From: Streptomyces sp. BA2
GTDB lineage: Bacteria; Actinomycetota; Actinomycetes; Streptomycetales; Streptomycetaceae
DNA length: 64,000 nucleotides
Assembly: GCF_009769735.1 (NCBI RefSeq)
Contig: NZ_WSRO01000002.1
Location: forward strand, 124,001 to 188,000
Direction: 5' to 3'
Shown here: positions 1 through 8,739 of the stretch, in pieces
Position numbering within the stretch: the first letter of the stretch is position 1
How the letters are laid out: each line of letters begins with the position of its first letter
Translations under genes and position numbers: made by a program
Notes under the pieces: model-generated
Seen by the model: only the letters and a program-made list of their open reading frames with translations
Told to the model about the DNA's origin: nothing
Databases searched by the model: none

Positions 1-70
1 CAGCGGATCGTCATGGCCAGGAACCTGCCGTAGCTGGATTCGTGTGGGCTGTGGGCCCGCTCATGCGAAA

Positions 71-98
71 CGCTCGGCCGGGGTTTCCCGGCCGAGCG
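71..98. terminator. Perfect 12-bp hairpin, probable terminator
   Basis: The arms CGCTCGGCCGGG (71-82) and CCCGGCCGAGCG (87-98) are exact reverse complements around a 4-nt loop. There is no long T tract, which is usual for Streptomyces terminators. It lies downstream of the minus-strand gene that ends at 240 and may also serve a gene left of the window. Confidence 0.6.
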
Positions 99-239
99 TC
101 GTGCGCGGGCGTGGGCCCGTTACCTGGCTGCCTGTGCGGGGTGTGCGCGCCGACGATTCGGCACGCTTCCCCATGGCATTGCACCCCTGGCGCATGAGTC
201 GGAGCATGTCTCACGCTCACAACTCATGCGCCCCGCGGA

Positions 240-581
240 TCAGCTGCCGGGAGGGTTCATCGGCCAGCCGATGTAGTACTCGTTGATCCAGCCCATCTTG
301 CCCTTGTGGGCCCCCTTGAGGACCTTCCCGTAGGCCCAGTCGCCGCGCTCGCAGTACTGGTAGAACTTGTTTTCCGCCTTGCCCACAAGGCCCTTGGACG
401 TGTAGCTCTTCCCGGGACCGGTGCGGAAGTGGACCGTCTCGGTGACCGCGACTTTGGTGTTCGGGGTGTTCTCGGTACAGGCCGAGGAACCCACGGCAGA
501 GGCGCTCGACGCGCCCGCCAGGACCCCCGTCACCACCATCGCGCCCACCGCGAGCGCGCTGGCGAACTTGGACTTCTTCAT
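240..581 (-). CDS. Small secreted protein with bacterial SH3-like domain
   Basis: This encodes a 113-residue precursor. The start at 581 (MKKSKF...) was preferred over an upstream ATG because a GGGGA ribosome site lies 7 nt before it and it begins a classical signal peptide: KK, a hydrophobic stretch, then a likely cut after Ala-Ser-Ala near residue 29. The mature part contains VHFRTGPGKSYTSKG, the RxGPxxxY core of bacterial SH3 (SH3b) domains, and two Cys that could form a disulfide outside the cell. SH3b domains often bind cell wall or protein partners; the ligand here is unknown. The gene stands alone and is divergent from the gene at 942. Confidence 0.8.
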   Translation of the reverse strand: MKKSKFASALAVGAMVVTGVLAGASSASAVGSSACTENTPNTKVAVTETVHFRTGPGKSYTSKGLVGKAENKFYQYCERGDWAYGKVLKGAHKGKMGWINEYYIGWPMNPPGS

Positions 582-941
582 ACGTCCCCGTTTCGGTTGA
601 ACTCTTACTCGTACTTTCAACGGCATTGAATGCACGGCTGGTTGGCGGCTTGCATCCCCCGTCGGCCACCGATTCTAGGTGCGGCATCGACCTGTACGCC
701 GACAAGATCCGCGCCGGTTCGGTGGACCATCGGTGAAGATGCGCTGCCCAGCCCCTGCGGCGGTGTTGAACCGGCACCTCCACCACCTGCGGCGATCGCG
801 GATTATGGCGGGGCGGGCGGGAATCGGGCGCCCGGGTGCGGTCGTCGGGAGCGGTGACGGCTCGTCTAGGCTGCCGAGCGATCATGTCGTTCCGGCCTTA
901 TGTGCACCATCCGCATGGTGAGTGCGATCACGGGGGTCCTG
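582..941. promoter_or_regulatory. Divergent intergenic region
   Basis: These 360 nt separate two divergent genes and must carry both promoters. I see no convincing -35/-10 pair, operator palindrome or credible coding frame. Confidence 0.35.
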
Positions 942-2141
942 TTGAGTTCTGAGCACGCCGATGTTCGGCCGACACCTGTGCAGGGCGACGCGCCGAGCAC
1001 GTCCGGCGCACCGAGCGCACCGAGTACAGGTGCGCCTCGCACCCCCTCACCATGGAAACGTTTCGGCAAGGTAGCGGCCTGGACGGTAGTTGCCGCGGTC
1101 GTGCTCGGCTTCGCCGTCGACACGGCCAAACCCCTGTGGCAGCACTGGTGGTTCGCGGCCAGGATGTGCGGCGGGACGCTCGCCTCGGCCGACCTCGCGG
1201 ACGTGCTGCCGGACGAGCGGCTCCAGAAGCACACCGACGAAGTCTCCCTCGAAGGGGGCGGCATGAAGTGCGTGATCAGTACGGAAGACGACAACCGCGC
1301 CCTCTCCGTCGATGTGATGTCGGGTGGCGCCGGGATCGGTCGCGAGCTCGACATGTCGTTCACCATTCCAGATGAGCCGAACTATGTGTTCCCCGACGGA
1401 ACCCCCGGCTTCGCGGACCAGTTCGGTGCCGTGATCCTGCAGGAGTGCCCCAAGCTCGGGCGTGACGAACTGGGCCGAAAGCAGCGGCTATTGACCAGGG
1501 CTATTGGTCCGAATACCAGCGACGAGCCCAGTCCCGCTCTGCTGCGGATCGCCGCTTCCGCAGCCAACGCGGCCTCGGAGAAGTCCGGTTGCGGGGCAAA
1601 GCGGCTGCCGTTGCCCGAGCGCGTGGCCGAGCTGGAGAGCCGCCCGTTGTCCCAGGCCGCGGGGACGAAGGAGTGCGGCTGGCTGGCCGATGTCCGGCTG
1701 CCGAAGAACCCGTCGGGCAGGCCCTGGGAGCTCGCGGAACGCTCGGCCGGTGACATGCCGATCACCAGCTGCGCCCTGGTCGACCCTGCGAAGGGCAAGG
1801 GCGGGGCGCCGGTGGTCGAGTTCTCCGGCTGGTTCGGCGACTGGACCGACGAGCCGTTCGAGACGCTGCTCGCCGCAAACGTCGACTACCCCTCCGACCG
1901 CAGTGCCCAGGGCCCGCTGATGGCCGAGGACCTGGGGCGCGCCACCGCCCTGTGCGACGGCGAGGCCGCCAACTTCCAGGCGTACAGCGACCCCCGGGCC
2001 ACCGACCCCTCGGACCGGTACGTGACGGGCGCCCAACTACGGCCCCTGCTCCTGAAGTTCGCCACCGAGCAGAGCCGCATCCACGGCTGCAGCGACCTGA
2101 AGCTGCCCGGCAAGACGGTTTATCCGATGTCGGAAGACTGA
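942..2141 (+). CDS. Membrane-anchored protein of unknown function
   Basis: The TTG at 942 is preferred because GGGGG lies 5 nt upstream; in-frame starts at 900 and 915 are possible. The protein is about 399 residues. It has a Pro/Ser/Thr-rich cytoplasmic N-terminus, one membrane segment (GKVAAWTVVAAVVLGFAV), then an extracytoplasmic part of about 320 residues with several conserved-looking Cys in contexts such as RMCGGTL, GGMKCVIS, KECGWL and ITSCALV. The layout suggests two related Cys-containing repeats, each beginning with a Cys-Gly or Cys-Gly-Trp motif. Proteins of this build are common in Streptomyces without known function. A hairpin follows the stop. Confidence 0.7.
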   Translation: MSSEHADVRPTPVQGDAPSTSGAPSAPSTGAPRTPSPWKRFGKVAAWTVVAAVVLGFAVDTAKPLWQHWWFAARMCGGTLASADLADVLPDERLQKHTDEVSLEGGGMKCVISTEDDNRALSVDVMSGGAGIGRELDMSFTIPDEPNYVFPDGTPGFADQFGAVILQECPKLGRDELGRKQRLLTRAIGPNTSDEPSPALLRIAASAANAASEKSGCGAKRLPLPERVAELESRPLSQAAGTKECGWLADVRLPKNPSGRPWELAERSAGDMPITSCALVDPAKGKGGAPVVEFSGWFGDWTDEPFETLLAANVDYPSDRSAQGPLMAEDLGRATALCDGEAANFQAYSDPRATDPSDRYVTGAQLRPLLLKFATEQSRIHGCSDLKLPGKTVYPMSED

Positions 2142-2158
2142 GCCACACGGGCGCAGCG

Positions 2159-2220
2159 ACGACGAGGACTGAGGCGGACCCGTGCGTGTGACACGCGCCC
2201 GGGCCCGCCTCCGTCGTCGT
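2159..2220 (+). terminator. Imperfect hairpin terminator
   Basis: The left arm (from ACGACGA at 2159, with GAGGCGG after a short bulge) pairs with GGGCCCGCCTCCGTCGTCGT ending at 2220. A small inner hairpin GCGTGTGACACGC sits at the tip. It lies 18 nt after the stop of the membrane-anchored protein gene. Confidence 0.5.
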
Positions 2221-2228
2221 ACGTACCC

Positions 2229-2640
2229 CTAGATCGTTTCTGATGGCTCTTTGACGGCGCCATGGAGCCAGATGACAATCGCGCCGTCAGTGAGGGTGCC
2301 GTTGAAGATGTAGTCGCGCTTGTCGTACCGATGGGCGGCCGCGCGGAACTGTTTCCACTTGCTCACGCACCGCTCGGCAGGACGCGGGGGCGGAGTTGAG
2401 AAGAGTCTCCGCCCCCCAGCAGTGCCGCCAGTAGCTATCTTCGTGGTCAGTCCGCCGCGGGAGCGGCCGATGGCGTGGTCGCCGGATTCGTTTGCCGGGG
2501 CCCTTCTTGCGGGCACCCGCCGCGTGCTGGTGGGCACGCACGGTCGTGGAGTCCGCCGCGACGGCCCAGTTGAGCTCCTCGTCCGCGTCGGCCTGGGCCA
2601 TCAGCACGGGGACCAACGGCCGGCTGGTCCAAACGAGACT
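2229..2640 (-). pseudogene. IS5-family transposase remnant
   Basis: Two reading frames together give pieces of an IS5 (IS427-like) DDE transposase. One frame has NWAVAADSTTVRAHQHAAG, including the first catalytic Asp. The next has GDHAIGRSRGGLTTKIA and then, after a deletion, the C-terminal block FRAAAHRYDKRDYIFNGTL. The N-terminal third and the central part with the second Asp are missing. It abuts the stop of the TetR gene. Same family as the better-preserved copy at 19861-20789. Confidence 0.75.
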
Positions 2641-2642
2641 GC

Positions 2643-3272
2643 CTAGCTGAGTTCGCTGCTCAAAACGGCGAGTACGTGCGCTCGTTGGATGCGGCGTATC
2701 GCGGAGGGCGTCTGTCCGGATGCCAGTAGTTCGTCGACAAGATCGATGTGCACGGCGGCCAGCAAGATGTGCGCCAAGTATTCGGCGTCCTTGGCTGTCA
2801 GGGTGGGGACGGCCTCCATCGCGGTCCGCGCCAGCAGGTCCCTCATCCACCGGTATTGCTCGCTTTGCAGCAGTCCTGACGTTGTGGCTTCACGAGCTCT
2901 CAGCAGGTTGCCGTTGTCGAGCTTGAATGTGAGCACCGCATCAAGGAAGGCGACGGCTCGGTCCCGCGCGGGCGCTCCGGGGCCAAGGGGTGGGGGGCCG
3001 CTGTCCACCTGTTCCCGTAGGTCTCGGGCTTTGGTGGCCCACAGCGCATCCAGCAGGCCGTCGCGACTGCCGAAGAGCCGGAAGATCGTCCCTTTCCTGA
3101 CCTGTGCCTCCGCTGCGATGTCATCGACGGAGACGCTGCTGACGTCAGCTCGCGCGAAGAGGGCGTCCGCGGCCGCGAGTACGACCTCAGGCGAGGTCGG
3201 AGGGCGACCTCGCCTCGGCCTCTTATTTTCGGACTGTCGGTCCGTAATGGTGTTAGGCCCTTCAGGACACAC
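2643..3272 (-). CDS. TetR/AcrR family transcriptional regulator
   Basis: This is a 209-residue one-component repressor type. The N-terminal helix-turn-helix is clear: VSVDDIAAEAQVRKGTIFRL followed by FGSRDGLLDAL, at residues 47-77. The C-terminal ligand domain is variable and gives no hint of the inducer. The start is a GTG at 3272; no other usual start lies before the DNA-binding domain. It is divergent from the NTF2-like gene at 3299, so it probably controls that gene and itself. A short inverted repeat CGGAC-N5-GTCCG lies at 3230-3244 inside its 5' coding end and could be an operator (inference). Confidence 0.85.
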   Translation of the reverse strand: MCPEGPNTITDRQSENKRPRRGRPPTSPEVVLAAADALFARADVSSVSVDDIAAEAQVRKGTIFRLFGSRDGLLDALWATKARDLREQVDSGPPPLGPGAPARDRAVAFLDAVLTFKLDNGNLLRAREATTSGLLQSEQYRWMRDLLARTAMEAVPTLTAKDAEYLAHILLAAVHIDLVDELLASGQTPSAIRRIQRAHVLAVLSSELS

Positions 3273-3298
3273 AGGTCGAACACCTCACTGGAGACGCA

Positions 3299-3694
3299 AT
3301 GGCCTCATCATCCACCCTGCCCCCGTGGTTCTCTCGGGCACTCGGCTCACTGTGGGCCGGTGACCTCGACGGCTTCACATCGATCTTCGCTCCGGACGCG
3401 CTCTACGAGATTCCCTTCACCCCCACCGGCCCGGTGCGGCTGACGAGCCGCGAGGAGATCGACACTTTCATGCGTGGCCTGCTCGACGGCGGCCGGCTTC
3501 GCTACGGCTCTCTTACGGAAGTCCGAGCCTACGAGACCGGCGACGATCTGATCGTCGAGGCAGTCGCCCGTCATCACCGCCCCGCAGACGGAGCACCGAT
3601 CGACCTGAGTTACATCTGGTTCGTCACGCGCCGGGACGGCTACGTAACCCGATTCCGCGACTACATGATTCCATTGGAGATTTCGGCGATTTGA
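3299..3694 (+). CDS. SnoaL/NTF2-like fold protein
   Basis: A 131-residue protein with the look of the ketosteroid isomerase/SnoaL superfamily: an N-terminal helix carrying WFSRALGSLWAGDLDGF, then IFAPDALYEIPF and a C-terminal strand YVTRFRDYM. Such small cone-shaped barrels act as isomerases, hydroxylases or binding proteins; the substrate cannot be told. The ATG follows GGAG at a 7-nt spacing. Divergent with only 26 nt from the TetR start, so the two probably form a regulator/target pair. Normal family length. Confidence 0.75.
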   Translation: MASSSTLPPWFSRALGSLWAGDLDGFTSIFAPDALYEIPFTPTGPVRLTSREEIDTFMRGLLDGGRLRYGSLTEVRAYETGDDLIVEAVARHHRPADGAPIDLSYIWFVTRRDGYVTRFRDYMIPLEISAI

Positions 3695-3876
3695 GCGACC
3701 CGCTGAAACCGCCCTGCGGGAGGAGACGTGAGATCCGGCGCAGGCCCGCACACCAGAACCTGCGACACCTCGGAGATCCGAACGAAAGGCCCTAGCCAGG
3801 TTGCAGTGCGAGCCGGGCCCTGGCGCGTGCCCCCGTCGAACACGGTTGGCACGCCTGCAGTCCTGCTGGGAAAATC

Positions 3877-4776
3877 TCAATGCAGGTCAGGCGCCTGTTG
3901 TCTGAGGGCTGCGACAGCCGCGTCGGCTTCCGCTGAGCGCTGTTCGTTGGTCACGGCGATGGTCGCGCGTCCCTGCCAGTGGCGGTCCTCGACCCGGACG
4001 ATTCTCACACCGGCTGGAGCGGAGGAGACCGCCATGCCCGGCAGCAGGCAGACCCCCAGGCCGGCAGCCACCATTCCCAGGCGCGTGGACCATTCGCGCG
4101 CCTGATGGGCGACCGTTGGCCGAACGAGGGTGGGCCAGGCACCGTAGTACGGGGTGTCACCGGCAGTGTTCTCGACGATCCAACTGTCGTGGCGCAGTTC
4201 GTCGGCCCGCACCAGGGGCCGGGTGGCCAATGGGTGATGCCGGGGCAGCGCGACACGTAGATCGTCTTCCAGGAGCGTTTCCTGGCGCAGCCCGTCGAGG
4301 TCATGCTCCTGCGGCCCGGCGCATACACCCACGACGGCAATGTCCAGACGGTTGGAACGTAGCTGCCGCAAAAGGCTGGGGGTTGAATCCTCCACGAAGC
4401 CGACGGTCACATGGGGGTGTTCGTCCGCCAGCTGCGCGAGAGCACGCGGAACCAGAGCTGCCGCCGCAGACGGGATCGCGCCGATCGTCACACAGCCCGT
4501 GATGTGTTGACGCAGCGCGCTGACCTCACGGACGGCGGCGTCGAGGCCCGACAGCACGTCGGCCGCGTGCCGTGCGAATGCCACGCCGGCCTCCGTGGGT
4601 GTTACCCCGCGTGCTCTCCTCTCGAAAAGGGCCGCGCCCACGGCGGACTCGACAACTTTCACCTGCCGGGATACAGCCGATTGCGTGTAGCCGAGGGAAG
4701 CTGCTGCCTCGCTGAAGGAGCCCGTCGCAGCGACTTCGCGCACCACGCGCAGTCCCACGAGAGTCACATCCGTCAT
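3877..4776 (-). CDS. LysR family transcriptional regulator
   Basis: A protein of about 299 residues starting MTDVTLVGLRVV; an in-frame ATG 20 codons upstream is less likely. The winged helix-turn-helix is typical: ATGSFSEAAASLGYTQSAVS followed by RQVKVVE and ALFERRARGVTPTEAG. The rest is a periplasmic-binding-like effector domain. It is divergent from the frameshifted SnoaL-like gene at 4913, and a T-N11-A palindrome lies between them (4797-4817). LysR proteins commonly repress themselves and activate the divergent gene; here the presumed target is broken. Confidence 0.88.
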   Translation of the reverse strand: MTDVTLVGLRVVREVAATGSFSEAAASLGYTQSAVSRQVKVVESAVGAALFERRARGVTPTEAGVAFARHAADVLSGLDAAVREVSALRQHITGCVTIGAIPSAAAALVPRALAQLADEHPHVTVGFVEDSTPSLLRQLRSNRLDIAVVGVCAGPQEHDLDGLRQETLLEDDLRVALPRHHPLATRPLVRADELRHDSWIVENTAGDTPYYGAWPTLVRPTVAHQAREWSTRLGMVAAGLGVCLLPGMAVSSAPAGVRIVRVEDRHWQGRATIAVTNEQRSAEADAAVAALRQQAPDLH

Positions 4777-4796
4777 GCCCTTCACTCTACAGCCGA

Positions 4797-4817
4797 GGTA
4801 TTCCTGGAATGCATACC
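4797..4817. promoter_or_regulatory. Probable LysR operator (T-N11-A palindrome)
   Basis: GGTAT (4797-4801) and ATACC (4813-4817) are exact inverted repeats separated by 11 nt, the standard LysR-type geometry. It lies 21 nt upstream of the LysR start and 96 nt upstream of the divergent gene. Binding is inferred. Confidence 0.6.
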
Positions 4818-4912
4818 TGGGGTTCTCAATCATCATTTGTGCGCGTACCTGCGGTCATGCACGCTGGGTCGCGCACACCGGCCACCAACCCACCAGAAAC
4901 CGGAGTTGCGTG

Positions 4913-5306
4913 ATGGACGACGCACAGAAGAGGGCAATCGTCGAACACTTCCTGAGCCTCTACGCCAAGGGGCGGTGGGGAGCGGCCGACAACACGGAAC
5001 CGCTGGAGGAGCTCCTGGTGGATGAGCGGGGCTCCGGGAGACGGTCACGTCACCAAGGACCAGTTCCGCGCCATGCTCAAGCCGCTCGACTCGATCACGG
5101 ACGGCCCGCTGGTCATCACACCCACCGCATGGACCATTCAAGGCCCCAGGGTCGCCGTGGAGGCGTACTCGACCATGAAACTGAAGAACACGCGAGACTA
5201 CCGCAACCACTATCACCTCCTCTTCGAGATCAGCGGCGGAAAGATCAGCAAATACCACGAACACCACGACACCGCGCACGTGAACAGCACCATGTGGGCG
5301 GGCTGA
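4913..5306 (+). pseudogene. SnoaL/NTF2-like protein gene, frameshifted
   Basis: The first frame reads MDDAQKRAIVEHFLSLYAKG and runs normally to about residue 38 (ELLVDE). It then turns into an Arg-rich nonsense frame, while the next frame continues the family from GDGHVTKDQFRAMLKPLDSI through YRNHYHLLFEISGGKISKY to NSTMWAG. Joined, the pieces make about 130 residues, the usual length of a SnoaL-like polyketide-cyclase-fold protein. The break lies near 5022-5045. It may be a true mutation or a sequencing error. Divergent from the LysR gene at 4776. Confidence 0.7.
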
Positions 5307-5342
5307 CGCTTCATTACCCGGTGTGGGAGGCGGTGCGTGAGC

Positions 5343-5700
5343 TCATGTTCGTTTCGCTCTTTCGGGAGGGGTAAGCAGGCTGGCCGCGAAGTCGCCGGGC
5401 GGCCATGGCCGCGGCTGGGTGAACAAGCCTTGCTCGGTCTCGGCCAGGCTCCCGCGGCCGGTCAGCCGTTTGAGCTGCAGACGGACGTTGTTGATGTTGT
5501 GGGGCGCGACCGTCAGGTCCATCACCTCGCAGACCTGCCGCGCCCGCAGCGGATGATCGGCCGCAGTGAACACCGCCGTGATCTGCTGGTAGGCCGGTGG
5601 TCTGGCAGCTTCGGTGCCCGCGGTTGCGGGGCGGGCAGCGTCAGCAGCGTCTTGCGGGTGATCCGAACTTCCTCGGCGGCCCGCCCACAGAGCGCGCCGC
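5343..5700 (-). pseudogene. Fragment of a hypothetical protein
   Basis: The C-terminal piece VFTAADHPLRARQVCEVMDL...NNVRLQLKRLTGRGSLAETE with a following GLFTQPRP resembles the tail of a family of Streptomyces proteins of unknown role that carry a small winged-helix-like region. The upstream piece RAAEEVRITRKTLLTLPAP is in another frame, so the gene is broken by a frameshift near 5575 and lacks its N-terminus. Confidence 0.45.
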
Positions 5701-5763
5701 GGTCGCCCGAACCAGGGCCAAGGCCGATCGGCTGGCCGCGGCGTAAGTCGCGGCCGTTCCTCG

Positions 5764-7449
5764 TCATTGGCGGCTGATCGTGCGGGTGACGCCGGCCGCG
5801 ATCGTCGTCGCGAGGACCCAGCCCATGATGATCAGGGCGTAGGCCAGCAACTGGAGTCCGGTGCTGGTCGGCGTATAGGCATGTTCCTGGCCGAAGTCGA
5901 TGATCGGCAGCAGAAGGTCGAGTGTGTAGAAGAGCGAGTTGAAGGTCGGGGCCTCGTCCGGTTTCAGGGCGCGGGGGCGCTCGGCCGTGTAGGCGAGTGT
6001 GCCGATCAGCAGGAGTGAGAACAGCCAGGAGGCCGCGCGGACGGGGCGGAAGCCGTAGCCGACCGTAGCGTCCTGGACGTAGCCCCACAGGCGGGCGTAA
6101 GGCGACAGAGTTGCGCGGTGTCGACGCTGTTTGGCGAGTTGGACCGTGCGGGCCGCGTCGTCGTCGCCGATGCGGCGGTAGGAGGCGGTGAGTTGTTCGT
6201 ACGAGAACGGGACGTGGCCGTCTCTGTCCCGCCGCAGCAGCGCCAGCCGGCGTTCGGCCGGCTCGTGCGGGGCGAGTGTGGTGTAGGTCAGGCCGTCGAG
6301 CCGGACCTCGTCGGGCCAGGTCTCCGGGGCGATGTGGAGCAGATCCAGTTGGGAGCGGCGCAGTGAGACCATGCCCTGGATGGGCCGGGCCTCGCGGAAC
6401 CAGAGTTCACCGGCGACCAGGCTGCTGGCTCTCAGAGCGACACCATCCGGGCGGGCGAGCGTTGCGTAGGAAAAATTGAGCTGGCCTGGTATGCGCGCGC
6501 CGCGCAGATTAATCCGGCCGTTCGAGACGAGCCGCATCGCGTTCAGATCCGCGCCGACGCTGAGCGTCGAGGCATGCAGGGCGGTGGCAGTGGGGTTGTC
6601 GAGCCGCGAGTCGCTGAGTGCGAGCGTGCCCGCGATCGTCGCTCCCTTGAGGCAGAGTTCGCCGTTCGCCGTCAGGTACCGGGCATTGAGGTCGGAGCCA
6701 ACCGCCAGGCCAGTGCCGCGCAGGGCCACGCCCGCGGGGCAGTTGAGCTGCGCTTCGTCGAGGTCGAGGGCGCCCGCGATGCTTGCGCCGTACAGACGGA
6801 GCGTGCCGTGCACGGTCAGGCCGCGTGCCGAGAGGTGGTCCTCGATCACGGCGCCGTTGAGCTGCAGGACGTCCTCGCGACGCCGGTTCGGGACAGGTGG
6901 CATGGGCGGGACGGAGGTGTCGTCGGGCAGCGGCGCGGGGGGCGCGTCGGCCCCCTGAGCCGGTTCGCCGATGCGGGCACGGTCCAGGAAGAGCGCCCCC
7001 GTGATCCGCGCCCCGGCCAGGCGTACGGGGCCGCGCACCCGGCACAGCGTCAAGCGCAGTGAGTCGTCGAGTCTGAGCGCCGTGGCATGCAGCGACGGCA
7101 GGACGGAGACGCCGAGGCTAAGGCGGCGTAACTGGGCGCCGTACAGGTCGACTTCTTCCTCGAAGTAGCAGGCCCACAGGTGGACGGGGCAGTCGACGGC
7201 CGCGTACTGGAGGTCGAGCCGGCCCGTGATCCGGGCTCCCGCCACCTTGAGCACGGCGGTCTCGCCCGCCGTGCGAGGCCCGTTGAGCAGCAAGGTGCGC
7301 AACACCGCTGCGCGCACGGTGCGTTCGGGCCCCCAGGTGTTCCCGGCCACGGCTTCCTCGTCGGGGGTCGTACGGAAGTTGACCTCGGTCCCGCGCGGAA
7401 ACGCCTGCCAGACTCGCAGCTCGGCCGGGGTCAGCTCATCGATCTCCAT
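5764..7449 (-). CDS. Membrane-anchored repeat protein (often annotated as membrane-associated oxidoreductase)
   Basis: About 561 residues from MEIDELTPAELRVW; an upstream in-frame ATG would add 29 unlikely residues. The first 350 residues are short repeats such as LNGAVIEDHLSARGLTVHGT and LKGATIAGTLALSDSRLDN, with a period of about 20, resembling pentapeptide/beta-helix repeats. The C-terminus has two membrane segments (RAASWLFSLLLIGTLAY and LLAYALIIMGWVLATTIAAG) separated by about 40 residues containing FNSLFYTLDLLLPIIDFGQE, which recalls a pore-loop arrangement. Close relatives are labelled membrane-associated oxidoreductase in Streptomyces, but I see no cofactor-binding motif, so function is unknown. 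Confidence 0.7.
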   Translation of the reverse strand: MEIDELTPAELRVWQAFPRGTEVNFRTTPDEEAVAGNTWGPERTVRAAVLRTLLLNGPRTAGETAVLKVAGARITGRLDLQYAAVDCPVHLWACYFEEEVDLYGAQLRRLSLGVSVLPSLHATALRLDDSLRLTLCRVRGPVRLAGARITGALFLDRARIGEPAQGADAPPAPLPDDTSVPPMPPVPNRRREDVLQLNGAVIEDHLSARGLTVHGTLRLYGASIAGALDLDEAQLNCPAGVALRGTGLAVGSDLNARYLTANGELCLKGATIAGTLALSDSRLDNPTATALHASTLSVGADLNAMRLVSNGRINLRGARIPGQLNFSYATLARPDGVALRASSLVAGELWFREARPIQGMVSLRRSQLDLLHIAPETWPDEVRLDGLTYTTLAPHEPAERRLALLRRDRDGHVPFSYEQLTASYRRIGDDDAARTVQLAKQRRHRATLSPYARLWGYVQDATVGYGFRPVRAASWLFSLLLIGTLAYTAERPRALKPDEAPTFNSLFYTLDLLLPIIDFGQEHAYTPTSTGLQLLAYALIIMGWVLATTIAAGVTRTISRQ

Positions 7450-8143
7450 CGCGCGACTGTGGCCACGCGGGTCGGTCTTTGTCAACGGGTCTACGGGGTC
7501 ACCACGATCAACAGAGCTGTCCCGTCCGTCCAGCACGATTCCACGAGAGCCATGTCAGTTGCGAACACTGAGACCCGGTGTTCTCAAGCAACGTGCCACC
7601 CCATCAGGTCAGCGGCTTGCCATCTGACAGATGCACTTCGACGGGACAGCGGCCGCGGCAGAGCAACTCCTCGTTCTCCTTGGCGGCCCGTTGAGAGAGG
7701 TATACATCCAGCGATAGGCCGGACAGCTCCATCACCACACCCACAGACCCCCGCACGTCGAGTTCACGGACGGGCTCTAGGGTCGGGGACTGGCGCGGTG
7801 GCTTCCGCTCCGTTTCCAGTCCCCGACCCCACTCAGTTCGGCGGCCGACAGCCACCCCCAGAGAACCAGAGGCGCTCAGCAGTCTCCTGACGGCCGATCA
7901 AGGATCTCCTCACCCGGAGGGGCGGTAGGAGGGGCCAGTACTGCTGGTGACGCCGACGCCGCTGGAACTGTCGTCTCTAGTGCCTCATCAGGCAACGTTC
8001 CCCCTGTTGTGACCGCTGGCATCGGGTGAGCGACGCACGGGCCGGTCGATGCGGGCCCTTCGTCACGCAGCCACCGCCGGTGAACCGCCGTCACAGGACG
8101 CCTAATCGGTGGCGCCATCCGGCGTGCCGTGGAGAATGCGTCC
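7450..8143. other. Intergenic region without a clear gene
   Basis: About 690 nt with no convincing full-length gene. One minus-strand frame ending at 7604 reads KENEELLCRGRCPVEVHLSD near its end and might be a very small protein or the tail of a lost one; no ribosome site supports it. A long inverted repeat (7780-7829) is listed separately. Confidence 0.3.
7780..7829. terminator. 14-bp perfect inverted repeat, possible bidirectional terminator
   Basis: GGGTCGGGGACTGG (7780-7793) and CCAGTCCCCGACCC (7816-7829) are exact reverse complements with a 22-nt spacer. It would form a stable stem in RNA from either strand. Confidence 0.45.
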
Positions 8144-8650
8144 ATGCACATCCGAGCCATGAGCCTGGACGAACTGCCCGTCCTCCAAGACATCGAGAGG
8201 GCCGCCGGGCAGTGTTTTCGAGATGTGGGCATGCCGGAGATCGCCGAGGATGAGCCGCTCACGCTCGGTGAGCTCGCCCGCTACCACCACACGGGGCTGG
8301 CCTGGGTCGTGGCCAACGACGCCGACGCCCCGGTCGCCTACCTGATCGCCGACCGCGTCGACGGCAACCTCCACGTCGAGCAGGTCTCGGTGCACCCGGA
8401 CAGCGCGCGTCGCGGTGTCGGCCGGTTGCTGCTGGACCATCTGGCAGCCCACGCCAGGAGCGAGGGGGCGCCCGCTCTGACCCTCACCACGTTCACTCGG
8501 GTCCCCTGGAACGCCCCCTACTACGCTCGCTGTGGTTTTCAACTCATGGACGACAACAGGCTCACTCCCGGTCTGCGGAAGATCCGCGAGCGCGAGGCGG
8601 CACACGGCCTGGACCGATGGCCGCGGGCCTGCATGCGCCGGGCGCTGTGA
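8144..8650 (+). CDS. GNAT family N-acetyltransferase
   Basis: A 168-residue protein. The start MHIRAMSLDEL is preferred over an ATG 15 nt upstream because GGAGAA lies at a suitable distance. The acetyl-CoA binding segment is visible: VSVHPDSARRGVGRLLLDHL (motif A, RRGVGR), followed by the motif B region APYYARCGF. Such enzymes move an acetyl group from acetyl-CoA to an amine; the substrate is not predictable. It stands alone, followed by the IS630 remnant. Confidence 0.85.
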   Translation: MHIRAMSLDELPVLQDIERAAGQCFRDVGMPEIAEDEPLTLGELARYHHTGLAWVVANDADAPVAYLIADRVDGNLHVEQVSVHPDSARRGVGRLLLDHLAAHARSEGAPALTLTTFTRVPWNAPYYARCGFQLMDDNRLTPGLRKIREREAAHGLDRWPRACMRRAL

Positions 8651-8739
8651 CACCACGGTGTCGTCGGTGCGGGAACATCCCCTGACAGAACGCTGTCCCC
8701 GGACGTGAGCGAAGCCGGGTTTTGTTTCCGGCCTGCGCG

